NCBI GenBank assembly: GCA_963789495.1
Contig: CAWBLP010000033.1
Span: forward strand, 62,001-126,000
Source: CAWBLP01 sp963789495
Lineage (GTDB): Bacteria > Pseudomonadota > Alphaproteobacteria > Acetobacterales > Acetobacteraceae
DNA length: 64,000 nucleotides
Reading direction: 5' to 3'
The notes under the pieces were generated by a model. The model saw only the letters and a program-made list of their open reading frames with translations, did not search any database and was not told the DNA's origin. Positions 17,140 to 25,405 of this stretch are shown here, one piece after another; within the stretch, counting starts at the first letter, position 1; each line of letters opens with the position of its first letter. The position numbers and the translations under genes were made by a program.

Positions 17140-17807
17140 ACCAGCCGCTCCGCGATCACCGTCTCGCCGCCGATCATGGTCTGGCCGACCGCGATGATGG
17201 GGCGCAATCCCTCCGGCAGATACAGGTCGGTGCGGCTGCCGAAGCGAATGATCCCAAACCGGGCACCCGCCTGCACGGCATCGCCTTCCCGCAGCGAGCA
17301 CACGATGCGCCGCGCGATCAGCCCGGCGATCTGCACCACCGCCAGCTCGCTGCCATCCGGCAGGCGGATGGCGATCGCGTTGCGTTCGTTGGCCTCGCTC
17401 GCCTTGTCCATGCTGGCACTGACGAAGGCGCCGTGGCGATAGGCGATGCGGGTCACCGTGCCGTCCACGGGAACCCGGTTCACGTGCACGTTCAGCACGC
17501 TGAGGAAGATCGAGACGCGCCACCGCGGCACGCTGCCCAGCCCCAGTTCGGCCGGCGGCACACCAGGCGCGACCGAGACCACGCGTCCGTCCGCCGGCGC
17601 GAGGATGGCGCCGGGCCGACCGGGCGGCACCCGCTCCGGATCGCGGAAGAATGCCAGGCAGGCCAGGGTGAAGGCCAGCGCGAGCCAGGCGAGCCAACCA
17701 CTGATCGCGAGGCCGAGCAGCAGCACGACAAGCCCGCTGACGATGAAGGGCCGGCCCGCTGGATGCGGCGGCGGAAGGGCCAAACGAAGGTCATCGGCGA
17801 AGGCCAT
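17136..17807 (-). CDS. psd: Phosphatidylserine decarboxylase proenzyme
   Basis: Decarboxylates phosphatidylserine to phosphatidylethanolamine. This is the short (223-residue) form. A membrane hairpin near residues 20-55 (FIVSGLVVLLLGLAISGWL) precedes FFRDPERVPP and LNVHVNRVPVDG. The Gly-Ser autocleavage site that creates the pyruvoyl group is in IIRFGSRTDLYLP. I chose ATG 17807 by family length; an in-frame start at 17894 would add 29 unconserved residues and run into the divergent gene. Co-transcribed with pssA. Confidence 0.92.
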   Translation of the reverse strand: MAFADDLRLALPPPHPAGRPFIVSGLVVLLLGLAISGWLAWLALAFTLACLAFFRDPERVPPGRPGAILAPADGRVVSVAPGVPPAELGLGSVPRWRVSIFLSVLNVHVNRVPVDGTVTRIAYRHGAFVSASMDKASEANERNAIAIRLPDGSELAVVQIAGLIARRIVCSLREGDAVQAGARFGIIRFGSRTDLYLPEGLRPIIAVGQTMIGGETVIAERLV

Positions 17808-17875
17808 GGTCTGCAGGTTTATGGATGGTTCATCATACTCGGGCAAGACTGGCGGCGAAGCCTGGGAGAATCCCA

Positions 17876-18367
17876 ATGCCGTTCGACGCGCCATTCATGC
17901 TCGGTCCCTTCTCGGTCGATGCCGCCGGGCGTCTTGCACCCAGGGACGCTGAAGCCTTGCCCGCCTTCATGTTCCGCTGGCGCCAACGCGTGGTGCGCGC
18001 CCGCCTCACCCAGGCAGTGCCGGACACCGGCCGCCTGGTTCTGGGCGCTGTGCTGAGCCGGGTTCCCAGCACGGCCGACACATCAGACGTGAGCCAGCGG
18101 GTACAAAGCTTCACGGCGCTGCACTGGCTGCCACGCCAACTCCCGGCATGCTGGCGCCTGCTGCTCACCCCCGATCACCGTATCCTGCTGGAGGCGCAGA
18201 CCGACATCGCGCTGCAGATTACCGCGACCGGGCTGCTGGTGGAGCTGAGCTGCTTCCTCCTGGCGCTCGCGCCCTATCTCGACCTGCTGGAAGCATTGGG
18301 CATGGCACCGCCGGCCACCGTCTTTTCAGGTGGTGATTCGTCCGAAGACGGCATGGCGAACACCTGA
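17876..18367 (+). CDS. Hypothetical protein
   Basis: 163 residues; ATG 17876 has GGGAGA 6-8 bases upstream. No signal peptide. The sequence is compact and protein-like (MLGPFSVDAAGRLAPRD, FRWRQRVVRARLTQ, LLVELSCFLLALAPYLDLLE), with a hydrophobic helix near the C-terminus. It diverges from psd across 68 bases. Its last 94 bases overlap the 3' end of the LysM gene on the other strand, unusually long for a convergent pair. Family not recognised. Confidence 0.6.
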   Translation: MPFDAPFMLGPFSVDAAGRLAPRDAEALPAFMFRWRQRVVRARLTQAVPDTGRLVLGAVLSRVPSTADTSDVSQRVQSFTALHWLPRQLPACWRLLLTPDHRILLEAQTDIALQITATGLLVELSCFLLALAPYLDLLEALGMAPPATVFSGGDSSEDGMANT

Positions 18368-19455
18368 CCCGGGTAGATCAGGTCGGGATTGCGGATTTGA
18401 TCGCGGTTGGCCTGATAGATCACGGTGTAGCGGATGCCGGCGCCGTAGCGATGGCGGGCCAGCAGCCATAGGTTCTGGCCCGGCTGCACGACCACGCTGC
18501 CCACCGCCAGCGTGTGCGCGTCCAGCGCGGCGCGGGTGAAGGGCATTTCAACCCGCGCGGAGACCTTGCCCTGCCTGGCAAGCTGATCGAGCCGCAACTG
18601 GTGCAAGCCGGCATCAAGATCCCTACCAGGGGTCATGGTCCAGGAACCGCGGGCGTTTGCCTGTGCGTCGCCAACCGGATGGCTGTCCACGTAGACGCGG
18701 ACGGTGCTGCCCGGGGGAGCCGTGCCGCCGAAACGCACCGCGCCGGTATCGCCATAGTCGACCGTGCCGAGCATGAGACGGGACGATCCGGGCGGACTGG
18801 CGGGACCCTGCAGGACCTGCGGAGCGGCGGCACCATCCGTCAGCACCGCCAGAGCGGGCTGCGCCGGTGCATTGAGCTTCGCCGGTGCATTGGGCTGCGC
18901 TGGCGACGCGGCGTCTGGCGGCTGCGGCAGCACCAACAGCACCGGCCCGTCGCCTTTGATTTCGTGCCCCTCGGGGGTGCGTTCGGCCAGGGTGAGAGCG
19001 CTCGCCCCAGGCGCAAGCTGCCGCGACGGCGTCAGCGCCCAGTCACCGCTCCGGTCGGCGGTAGCCCGGCCGACTTCCTGCTCACCCTGCCGGATCACCA
19101 CCCCCGCGCCGGGGGTCGCGTGCCCGGCCATCACGCTGTCGCCCTGCGGATCGACGCGCACGATGTCGAAGCCGGGCTTGGGCAATGCGGTCGCCGCGGG
19201 TGCCGATGTAGAGGCGGCAGGTGCGGTCCGGGGAAGTGCAGCGGCGGGAACCGCGGCGGCTGGCGGGACGGAAGCCTTTGATGGCGCCGCCGCTGGTGGC
19301 ATCGACGGCGCGGTCGGCCGTGTTGCGACCACAGGTCGATCTTGATGTGATACGATGAGCACGCCGGCCGTGCCTGCTACCGCCACACCCGCCAGGACAA
19401 TAACGGCAGGGCGCATCAGGATCGGCCGGGACAAGGACAGGCTCGAACTCGCCAT
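18274..19455 (-). CDS. Membrane-anchored LysM-domain protein
   Basis: 393-residue envelope protein. A signal anchor (PAVIVLAGVAVAGTAGVLIV, about residues 15-35) is followed by a long Ala/Pro/Ser linker and two Ig-like or carbohydrate-binding-like modules (GHATPGAGVVIRQGEQEVGR and FGGTAPPGSTVRVYVDSHP). The C-terminal LysM peptidoglycan-binding module is VVQPGQNLWLLARHRYGAGI followed by NPDLIYPGQVFAMP. It probably links the inner membrane to peptidoglycan. Similar modular LysM proteins occur in many Rhodospirillales; function is not established. Confidence 0.85.
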   Translation of the reverse strand: MASSSLSLSRPILMRPAVIVLAGVAVAGTAGVLIVSHQDRPVVATRPTAPSMPPAAAPSKASVPPAAAVPAAALPRTAPAASTSAPAATALPKPGFDIVRVDPQGDSVMAGHATPGAGVVIRQGEQEVGRATADRSGDWALTPSRQLAPGASALTLAERTPEGHEIKGDGPVLLVLPQPPDAASPAQPNAPAKLNAPAQPALAVLTDGAAAPQVLQGPASPPGSSRLMLGTVDYGDTGAVRFGGTAPPGSTVRVYVDSHPVGDAQANARGSWTMTPGRDLDAGLHQLRLDQLARQGKVSARVEMPFTRAALDAHTLAVGSVVVQPGQNLWLLARHRYGAGIRYTVIYQANRDQIRNPDLIYPGQVFAMPSSDESPPEKTVAGGAMPNASSRSR

Positions 19456-19608
19456 CGCCGGCTACTGTGAGCGGTTTTCGGCAACGAGACAATGCTAACG
19501 CAGATCATGCGATAAAAAATCGTGATCTGGCGTGGCCCTTCAGAGCGTGGCACCGGTATTGCCCCAACGACCGCGATCGTTCGCACGGCCAAGGAGATGA
19601 CCAAAGAC

Positions 19609-20274
19609 ATGCGCCAAAGGTTTGCCTGGGTTCGCGTATGGGATGCCCCGACGCGGCTGTTCCATTGGGGCATCGTCCTGCTGGTGGGGACAAGTTGGGT
19701 CACCCAGCATTACGGCTGGATGCAGATCCACTTCCTGGCCGGCTACGCCACCGTCGCCGCCTTGCTGTTCCGGCTGGTCTGGGGGTTGATCGGCAGCGAC
19801 ACCGCGCGCTTCATCCGGTTCCTGCGCAGCCCATTGGCGGCGTTGCGCCATCTGGTCGCCGTCTCCCGTCGTCACCCGGACACCGAGATCGGCCACAACG
19901 CAGCCGGCGGTTGGATGGTGCTGGGGATGTTGCTGCTGCTCACCGTGCAGGCCGCCACCGGCCTGTGCGCCAATGACGAGATTTCGATGGAGGGCCCGCT
20001 GGCGCATGTGGTCGGCGAGGACACCAGCAACTGGCTCAGCCACATCCACGCGGTGAATTTCAAGCTGATCGAGGCCGCCATCCTGCTGCATCTGCTGGCG
20101 ATCCTCAGCTATACCGTGCTGGGTCATGCGCTGGTTCGCCCGATGATCACCGGCTGGAAACGCCTGCCGGACGGATTGGCGGCGCCACAGATGGTCACCG
20201 GCCGCGTGGCACTCGTCGTGTTCCTGGTGGCAGCGGCGGCGGTGACGGTCGCGGTGCAGGCGCTGCGGGGGTAG
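19609..20274 (+). CDS. Cytochrome b561-family membrane protein
   Basis: Di-haem b-type cytochrome of the bacterial b561/Ni-Fe hydrogenase type, 221 residues and four to five membrane helices. Candidate haem-ligand histidines lie in WDAPTRLFHWGIVLL, QIHFLAGY, LSHIHAVNFK and AAILLHLLAIL. WDAPTRLFHW near the N-terminus is a family hallmark. AAGGAG at 19591-19596 fits ATG 19609 better than the ATG at 19597, which touches it. Likely carries electrons between quinol and a periplasmic partner; no partner cytochrome c or hydrogenase is adjacent. Confidence 0.9.
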   Translation: MRQRFAWVRVWDAPTRLFHWGIVLLVGTSWVTQHYGWMQIHFLAGYATVAALLFRLVWGLIGSDTARFIRFLRSPLAALRHLVAVSRRHPDTEIGHNAAGGWMVLGMLLLLTVQAATGLCANDEISMEGPLAHVVGEDTSNWLSHIHAVNFKLIEAAILLHLLAILSYTVLGHALVRPMITGWKRLPDGLAAPQMVTGRVALVVFLVAAAAVTVAVQALRG

Positions 20275-20365
20275 CGACGGGGCGAATTGTCGTCGATCTC
20301 ACTGGTAGTCTCCTGCGGGTACGGCCGGTACCGCTTGCGCCGACCGCAACGATCCGGCTCAGTCC

Positions 20366-20486
20366 TGGGCATGATGCCCCCAAGCAGATGCTCGGAAGCT
20401 GTGCCACCTATCCTGCCTTGCGGTGGGAGACGGCGGGAGTCGGGGGCGTCTCCCCCGACCCTTGCCGCATCCCACCACAAGCCTGG
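20366..20486 (-). repeat. Dispersed intergenic repeat family 2, fragment
   Basis: On the minus strand this reads GCTTGTGGTGGGATGCGGCA, then GGGTCGGGGGAGACGCCCCC, matching the lead-in of the copies at 10.3 kb and 27.6 kb. It stops before the CCAGGAGG module. It lies directly upstream of the aspartyl-protease-like gene. Confidence 0.6.
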
Positions 20487-20490
20487 ATGC

Positions 20491-21426
20491 GTGGCACGTG
20501 CCGCGGAACTCTGCCTGGGCCTGCGCCGCGCCCTGGCACCACTCCTGCTGCTGGCGGTAGCGCTGTGCGGCTGCGCCTCCCAGGATCGCTGTGCCCTGGT
20601 GCAACTGGCCCAGGCGAAGCTGCAGACCGGCAACCGCCTCATGGTGGTAACCGCCGGCATCAACGGCCAATGGGTCAGGATGCTGGTGGACACCGGCGCC
20701 GAACGCACCCTGCTGACCGAAACCGCCGTCAAGCGGCTGGGCCTGGGACGGGACCTGCATCAAACTCGCTCGATCGGCATCGGCGGCATGAGCGCGAGCT
20801 GGGATGCCAGCGTCCCCGGCATCGTCCTCGGCGAAACCCGCTTTCCGCTCGAGCGCGTTGCCGTCGGCCGATTCGAGATCACCACCAGCTTCGAGCAGCC
20901 GATCGACGGTCTGCTCGGCGCCGACATCCTGCTCGCCTTCGACCTGGACATCGACCAGCCGGCCGGCCAGCTCACCTTGTACCGCGTGCGCCGTTGCCCC
21001 GACGCCCGTCCGCCCTGGCCCGGCCCTGCCATGGAGATCGCTGACGTGAACACGCGGCGCGACCGTATGCTGGTGCCCATCACCGTCGATGGCGCCTCCG
21101 GCATGGCGGTGCTCGATACCGGCGCACAGCTCAGTGCGGTGTCGCTCGATTTGGCGCAACGCGCCGGCGTGTCCCGCGAACGTCTGGCGGCGGACCCGCA
21201 GATCACCTTGCATGGCGCGGCGCCGCAGTCGACGCGCGTGTCATTCCATCGGTTCCATGCGCTTCACCTCGGGCCTGAACAAATCTCCTCGCCCCGCCTG
21301 GCGGTCGTGCCGAACTTCGGCGGGCTCGGGGACGGAGTGATCGGCGGCGACTTCATCCGCGGCCGGCGCATCTGGCTGTCCTTCGCCACCGGCCGCCTGT
21401 TCGTCGCCGGACCCGACACGCCATAG
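20491..21426 (+). CDS. Lipoprotein with two retropepsin-like aspartyl-protease motifs
   Basis: Predicted exported lipoprotein, about 311 residues from GTG 20491. A signal peptide (RRALAPLLLLAVALCGCAS) ends in a Cys at about residue 28 that could be lipidated. Two aspartyl-protease repeats follow: VDTGAERTLLTE and, about 140 residues later, LDTGAQLSAVSLD, each with a downstream hydrophobic-Gly segment (GLLGADILLAF; GVIGGDFIRGRR). Both DTG triads are intact, so one chain could form the two-lobed active site that retropepsins build from two chains. The frame is open upstream, but that stretch is repeat DNA; no strong ribosome-binding site decides the start. Confidence 0.8.
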   Translation: MARAAELCLGLRRALAPLLLLAVALCGCASQDRCALVQLAQAKLQTGNRLMVVTAGINGQWVRMLVDTGAERTLLTETAVKRLGLGRDLHQTRSIGIGGMSASWDASVPGIVLGETRFPLERVAVGRFEITTSFEQPIDGLLGADILLAFDLDIDQPAGQLTLYRVRRCPDARPPWPGPAMEIADVNTRRDRMLVPITVDGASGMAVLDTGAQLSAVSLDLAQRAGVSRERLAADPQITLHGAAPQSTRVSFHRFHALHLGPEQISSPRLAVVPNFGGLGDGVIGGDFIRGRRIWLSFATGRLFVAGPDTP

Positions 21427-21548
21427 CGGTCAAAGCGGCGCAGGATCAAACCAGTTTCGAACCGGACCGCCGCATCTGTGGCGGCGATCGTCGCGGTTTC
21501 GCCATGTTGCTGGCGGATCAGGCGGCACGCGCAGCCAAGGAGCGCTCC

Positions 21549-24014
21549 ATGCGCCCGCAGTCCCTTTTATTTCGCCTGACCGCGACCACGGCCATCACCG
21601 GCTTGCTGCTCGGACCCACGCTGCCGACGGCCGCCCTGGCACAGCCCGCGCCTCCCCTCGCAGCCGCAGCGCAGCAGGACAATGGCGACCCGCCCATGCG
21701 CGTCGGTCGCGTCGCCCTGGTCGATGGCACGGTCTCCTTCCACACCGAGGACGCCGAACAATGGGCGCCGGCGACGCTCAACTACCCGGTCACCTCCGGC
21801 AACACGTTCTGGACTGAGCCGAACGCCCAGACGGAACTGCAGATCGAGGCCAGCCGCATCGATCTCGCCGGTGGCACGGAGTTTCAGGTTGGACTGCTGG
21901 ACCAGACCGGGCTGCAGGCAACCCAGTCACAGGGTGAGATCTACCTGCATCTGCGCGGCATCGAAGGCGGGGAGGCATGGTCAGTGCAGACCCCGCGTGG
22001 GCTCGTGACGCTGGCGGGCGACGGTCGCTACGCGATCGACGCTGGCGATACCCAGACCCCAACGACAGTGACGGTGCTGGAGGGGCGTGCGCAGGTCAGT
22101 GGCCCGGATCTGGCGTTGCAGGTTGGGCCGGGCCAGACCGCCGCCCTGACCGGCACGGACAGTTTCCAGGGCAGCGTCGGTCCGGCGCGGCAGGACGCCT
22201 TCATCGCCGCCATGCTGCAGCGTGAACGCCCGGCTCCGGCCGTCGCGCCACCGCCCGTGGTGGCAACCATGCCCGGTGGCGCCGACCTCGCCGGATACGG
22301 CACATGGAGCCAAGCGCCGGAGTACGGCCAGGTCTGGTATCCCCGGGTTGCCAATGACTGGGTGCCCTATCGCGAGGGGCATTGGGCCTGGGTCGCACCC
22401 TGGGGCTGGACCTGGGTGGAGCGTGAACCTTGGGGTTTCGCCCCATTCCACTACGGTCGCTGGGTGCAGATCGGCGGGCGTTGGGGCTGGACCCCAGGCG
22501 TGGTCGCCGTCTCCGCCCGTCCGGTCTACGCTCCCGCCCTGGTCACCTTCTTCGGCGTCGCCGCCGGCGTCGGTCTCGGCGCTGCCCTCGCGTCCGGCTC
22601 GGTCGGCTGGTGTCCGCTCGGCCCGCGCGAGCCCTACCGCCCCTGGTATCGCGCCAGCGACCGCTACGTGCGGGAGGTGAACGTTCGCCACGTCACCAAC
22701 ATCACCACCATCAACCGGACCGTGACGGTCAACAACTTCGTCAATCGCCGCGCCGTCACCGTGGTACCGGCCAGCATCATGCAGGGGTCGCGGCCAGTGC
22801 GGCCGGGCGTGCAGCAGGTCGATCCGCGCATGCTGACCGCCGCACATCCCATGGTCGGCCGGCCCCCGGTCGCCCCCACCAGGGCAACCTTCGGAGTCAC
22901 GCCCGGGGTTGCCCGTCACACCGCCCTGGCGCCCGCGCCTCCCGGCGCCACATCGGCCTGGCACGCCGCTCCGGGTCCTGCGTTCCACCCGGCCGCGGCG
23001 CGCGCCGCCTCGGACGACGGAGCCATGCATTCCGGCGCCCCGCCACGTCCCGCGCTGTACAACCCGCAACAACACCCGCCTGGCGGATCACCTCCAGGCC
23101 AGCCACCGGCGGCCCGGAACCACGCGCCCTCACCTGGCATCGCCGCCACGCCGCAATATCGGAATGGCACGCCCGCCGAAGCGCCACCGTTCGGCTCGCC
23201 CGGAGGCGCAACCGATCGGGCAAGGCCCGAGGGGGATCGCCACACCCCGCCCCTCGCCCCGCATGGCGGCGGCCGACCCATGGCCGAACCAGGCGACGCA
23301 ACGCAGGCTGGATCGGCCAACCCACCGCGATCCCGGTTCCAGCCGGGCGGTCCGAACCAGGCCCCCCACCCACCTGGGATGAACCCGGGCGCACCCCCTC
23401 TGGCACCGCATGGCGGTAGCGGGCCGGCGCCGCTGATCCAGCAAAATGAGAGGCCGCAGGGTCAACCGGGTGCGATACCGCCGCCCGCAGCACCGCGGAT
23501 GCCCACGCAGCCGACGGCGCCGTCCCTCGCCTCTCCGCATGCCGCTGCACCACCAGCGATGCCACGGATCGAGCATCCTTCCGGCCAGGCGCCTGGCCGA
23601 GACGCTGGATCCCGCGGCGCGCCGCCCGCGGCTTCACCATTCCATCCGCCTGCCCATCCGCAGAGCAATGCGCCGCCGCCGGCTCCACAGTATCGTGCAC
23701 CGCAGCCTGCTGCTCAATTCCACGCCGCCCCTCCGCAGCAGCCGGTGCATGCCGCGCCGCCGCAAATTCCTGCGCCGCAGGCACCCCAGATGCACGCGGC
23801 ACCGCCGCAGGTCCACACGTCGCAGCCGCCGCAAATGCGGGCCGCACCGCCGCAGGTCCAGACACCGCAACCGCCGCAACTGCGAGCCGCACCCCCGCCG
23901 CAGGTCCATGCTCCGCCGCCCCAGGCGCACGCGGCTCCACCGCCGCCGCATGCCGCGCCGGCTCAGCATGCGCCGCCGCAGCAGGACCATCGCAAACGGC
24001 CCGGCGAGCCGTAG
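21549..24014 (+). CDS. Secreted FecR-domain, tryptophan-rich protein with low-complexity tail
   Basis: 821 residues. AAGGAG 6-11 bases upstream supports ATG 21549. A signal peptide (about residues 1-31, ending AALAQ) precedes a FecR-like beta-rich domain (residues about 50-200; VEGR-like repeats LEGRAQVSGPDLALQVG). A tryptophan-rich block follows (WYPRVANDWVPYREGHWAWV; WGWTWVEREPWGFAPFHYG), the DUF6600-type module. The last about 450 residues are Pro/Ala/His/Gln-rich and probably disordered, with exact 45-nt repeats near the end. Exported to the periplasm or surface by inference; role unknown. Confidence 0.87.
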   Translation: MRPQSLLFRLTATTAITGLLLGPTLPTAALAQPAPPLAAAAQQDNGDPPMRVGRVALVDGTVSFHTEDAEQWAPATLNYPVTSGNTFWTEPNAQTELQIEASRIDLAGGTEFQVGLLDQTGLQATQSQGEIYLHLRGIEGGEAWSVQTPRGLVTLAGDGRYAIDAGDTQTPTTVTVLEGRAQVSGPDLALQVGPGQTAALTGTDSFQGSVGPARQDAFIAAMLQRERPAPAVAPPPVVATMPGGADLAGYGTWSQAPEYGQVWYPRVANDWVPYREGHWAWVAPWGWTWVEREPWGFAPFHYGRWVQIGGRWGWTPGVVAVSARPVYAPALVTFFGVAAGVGLGAALASGSVGWCPLGPREPYRPWYRASDRYVREVNVRHVTNITTINRTVTVNNFVNRRAVTVVPASIMQGSRPVRPGVQQVDPRMLTAAHPMVGRPPVAPTRATFGVTPGVARHTALAPAPPGATSAWHAAPGPAFHPAAARAASDDGAMHSGAPPRPALYNPQQHPPGGSPPGQPPAARNHAPSPGIAATPQYRNGTPAEAPPFGSPGGATDRARPEGDRHTPPLAPHGGGRPMAEPGDATQAGSANPPRSRFQPGGPNQAPHPPGMNPGAPPLAPHGGSGPAPLIQQNERPQGQPGAIPPPAAPRMPTQPTAPSLASPHAAAPPAMPRIEHPSGQAPGRDAGSRGAPPAASPFHPPAHPQSNAPPPAPQYRAPQPAAQFHAAPPQQPVHAAPPQIPAPQAPQMHAAPPQVHTSQPPQMRAAPPQVQTPQPPQLRAAPPPQVHAPPPQAHAAPPPPHAAPAQHAPPQQDHRKRPGEP
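23790..23915 (+). repeat. 45-nt tandem repeat inside the FecR-domain gene
   Basis: Units begin at 23790, 23835 and 23880 (the last partial). Each encodes a 15-residue unit of the form (M/L)-x-AAPPQV-x-T-x-QPPQ. The period is exactly 45 bases, so copy-number changes would keep the frame. Confidence 0.85.
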
Positions 24015-24101
24015 CGAACACTATTGGCGCCAGGATCGGCGCAAGCGTCCCGGCAACCCGCGACGGACCCGGCCCGTAAGCCGGCGCCGCGACGGCCCGG
24101 G

Positions 24102-25258
24102 TCAGTTGATGATGATGCGCGGGCCGCTGCCGCGGGAGGTTGCCGCACCCGACACCTTGTCCCAGACCCGCGCGGCCAGAGCGGCAAAGGCCCGCGCCCC
24201 GTCGCTGTCCGGCGCCGCGGCGGAAATCGGCGTGCCGGCATCCGATGCAGTGCGGATGTCGAGCAGCAGCGGCACCTCACCCAGGAACTCCGTGCCGAGC
24301 CGTTCGGCTTCCAGACGTGCTCCGCCATGGCCGAAAATGTCGGCTGGTATGCCCGCAATTCGGGCAGTTGAAGAAGCTCATGTTCTCCACCAGGCCCAGC
24401 ACCGGCACCTGGGTCTTCTCGAACATCCGCACACCGCGGCGGGCGTCGATCAGCGCGATGTCCTGCGGCGTGGAGACGATCACCGCGCCGGTCAGCGCGA
24501 CACGCTGCGCCATCGTGAGCTGCGCGTCGCCGGTGCCCGGTGGCATGTCCACCACCAGGATGTCGAGCGGCCCCCAGCTCACCTGGCCCATCATCTGCTC
24601 CAGCGCGCCCATCACCATCGGGCCGCGCCAGATCATCGGCGTTTCCTCGTCCACCAGGAAGCCGATCGACATGCAGGACAGGCCCCAGGCCTGCAGCGGG
24701 ATCATCTTGTCGCCCCGCACCTCCGGCTTGCGGCTCACCCCCAGCATCCGCGGCAGGCTCGGCCCATAGATATCGGCGTCCAGCAAGTCCGGTGCGATGC
24801 CCGGCCCGCGCCAGCGACACCGCCAGGTTGACCGCGACAGTGGATTTGCCGACGCCGCCCTTGCCGGAGGCCACAGCGACGATCGCCTTCACCTCCGGCA
24901 GCAGCAGCGCCGCCTTCTGTCCGGTGCCGGCATGTGCATGCGGCGGATGTCCGTGTCCCTGCTGCGCTGCGGCAGTGCGCGGCGGAGGCGCGGCGGCGGC
25001 GGCCGGGGATTTGTGTGCGGTCAGCACCGCGGTGGCATTGGTGACGCCGGCTCTGCCGCGTCAGCACCTGCTCGACCGCGCGGCGCACCGGCTCCATCGC
25101 CGCGGCGTGCGCCCGGTCGGTCAGCAGCGTCGACCTGCACCAGCCCGTCACGCAATTCGATCGGATTCCACCAGGCCGGCGGAGACGATGTCGCGGCCCG
25201 AGGCCGGATCTTTGATTTCCCGCAGCGCGTCACGCAACGAGTCAGGGGTTGCTGTCAT
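24102..25258 (-). CDS. mrp: Iron-sulfur cluster carrier ATPase Mrp/ApbC, multiply frameshifted in this sequence
   Basis: P-loop NTPase that loads or carries Fe-S clusters. An N-terminal MIP18-like domain (LRDALREIKDPASGRDIVSA) is followed by a His/Gly linker, the deviant Walker A ASGKGGVGKSTVAVNLAVSL, LDADIYGPSLPRMLG, VVDMPPGTGDAQLTM and the CxxC motif FNCPNCGHTS. These pieces lie in different frames. Five single-base insertions explain all breaks: near 25163, at 25130, at 25052, near 24785 and near 24342. Removing them gives 1152 bases (383 residues) ending RIIIN. Sequence error is likeliest, but five shifts in one gene leave real decay possible. Confidence 0.88.
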
Positions 25259-25405
25259 CGCCTCGCACCTTGGTTGTTGCAATCGATCGCCCGGCATCGG
25301 ATAAGCGGCCGCGCTACGGCGCCAGTGTCTAAGCATATGGCGCACCGCGCGGCTTCCGCCAGCGGTCCCCTCGTGCGCGTAGCATGCCAGGAGTAAAGCG
25401 CCACC

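Noticed and set aside
22430..24831. Arg-rich open frames overlapping the FecR gene
   Set aside because: Frame-shifted readings of the Pro/Ala-rich tail; composition is not protein-like.
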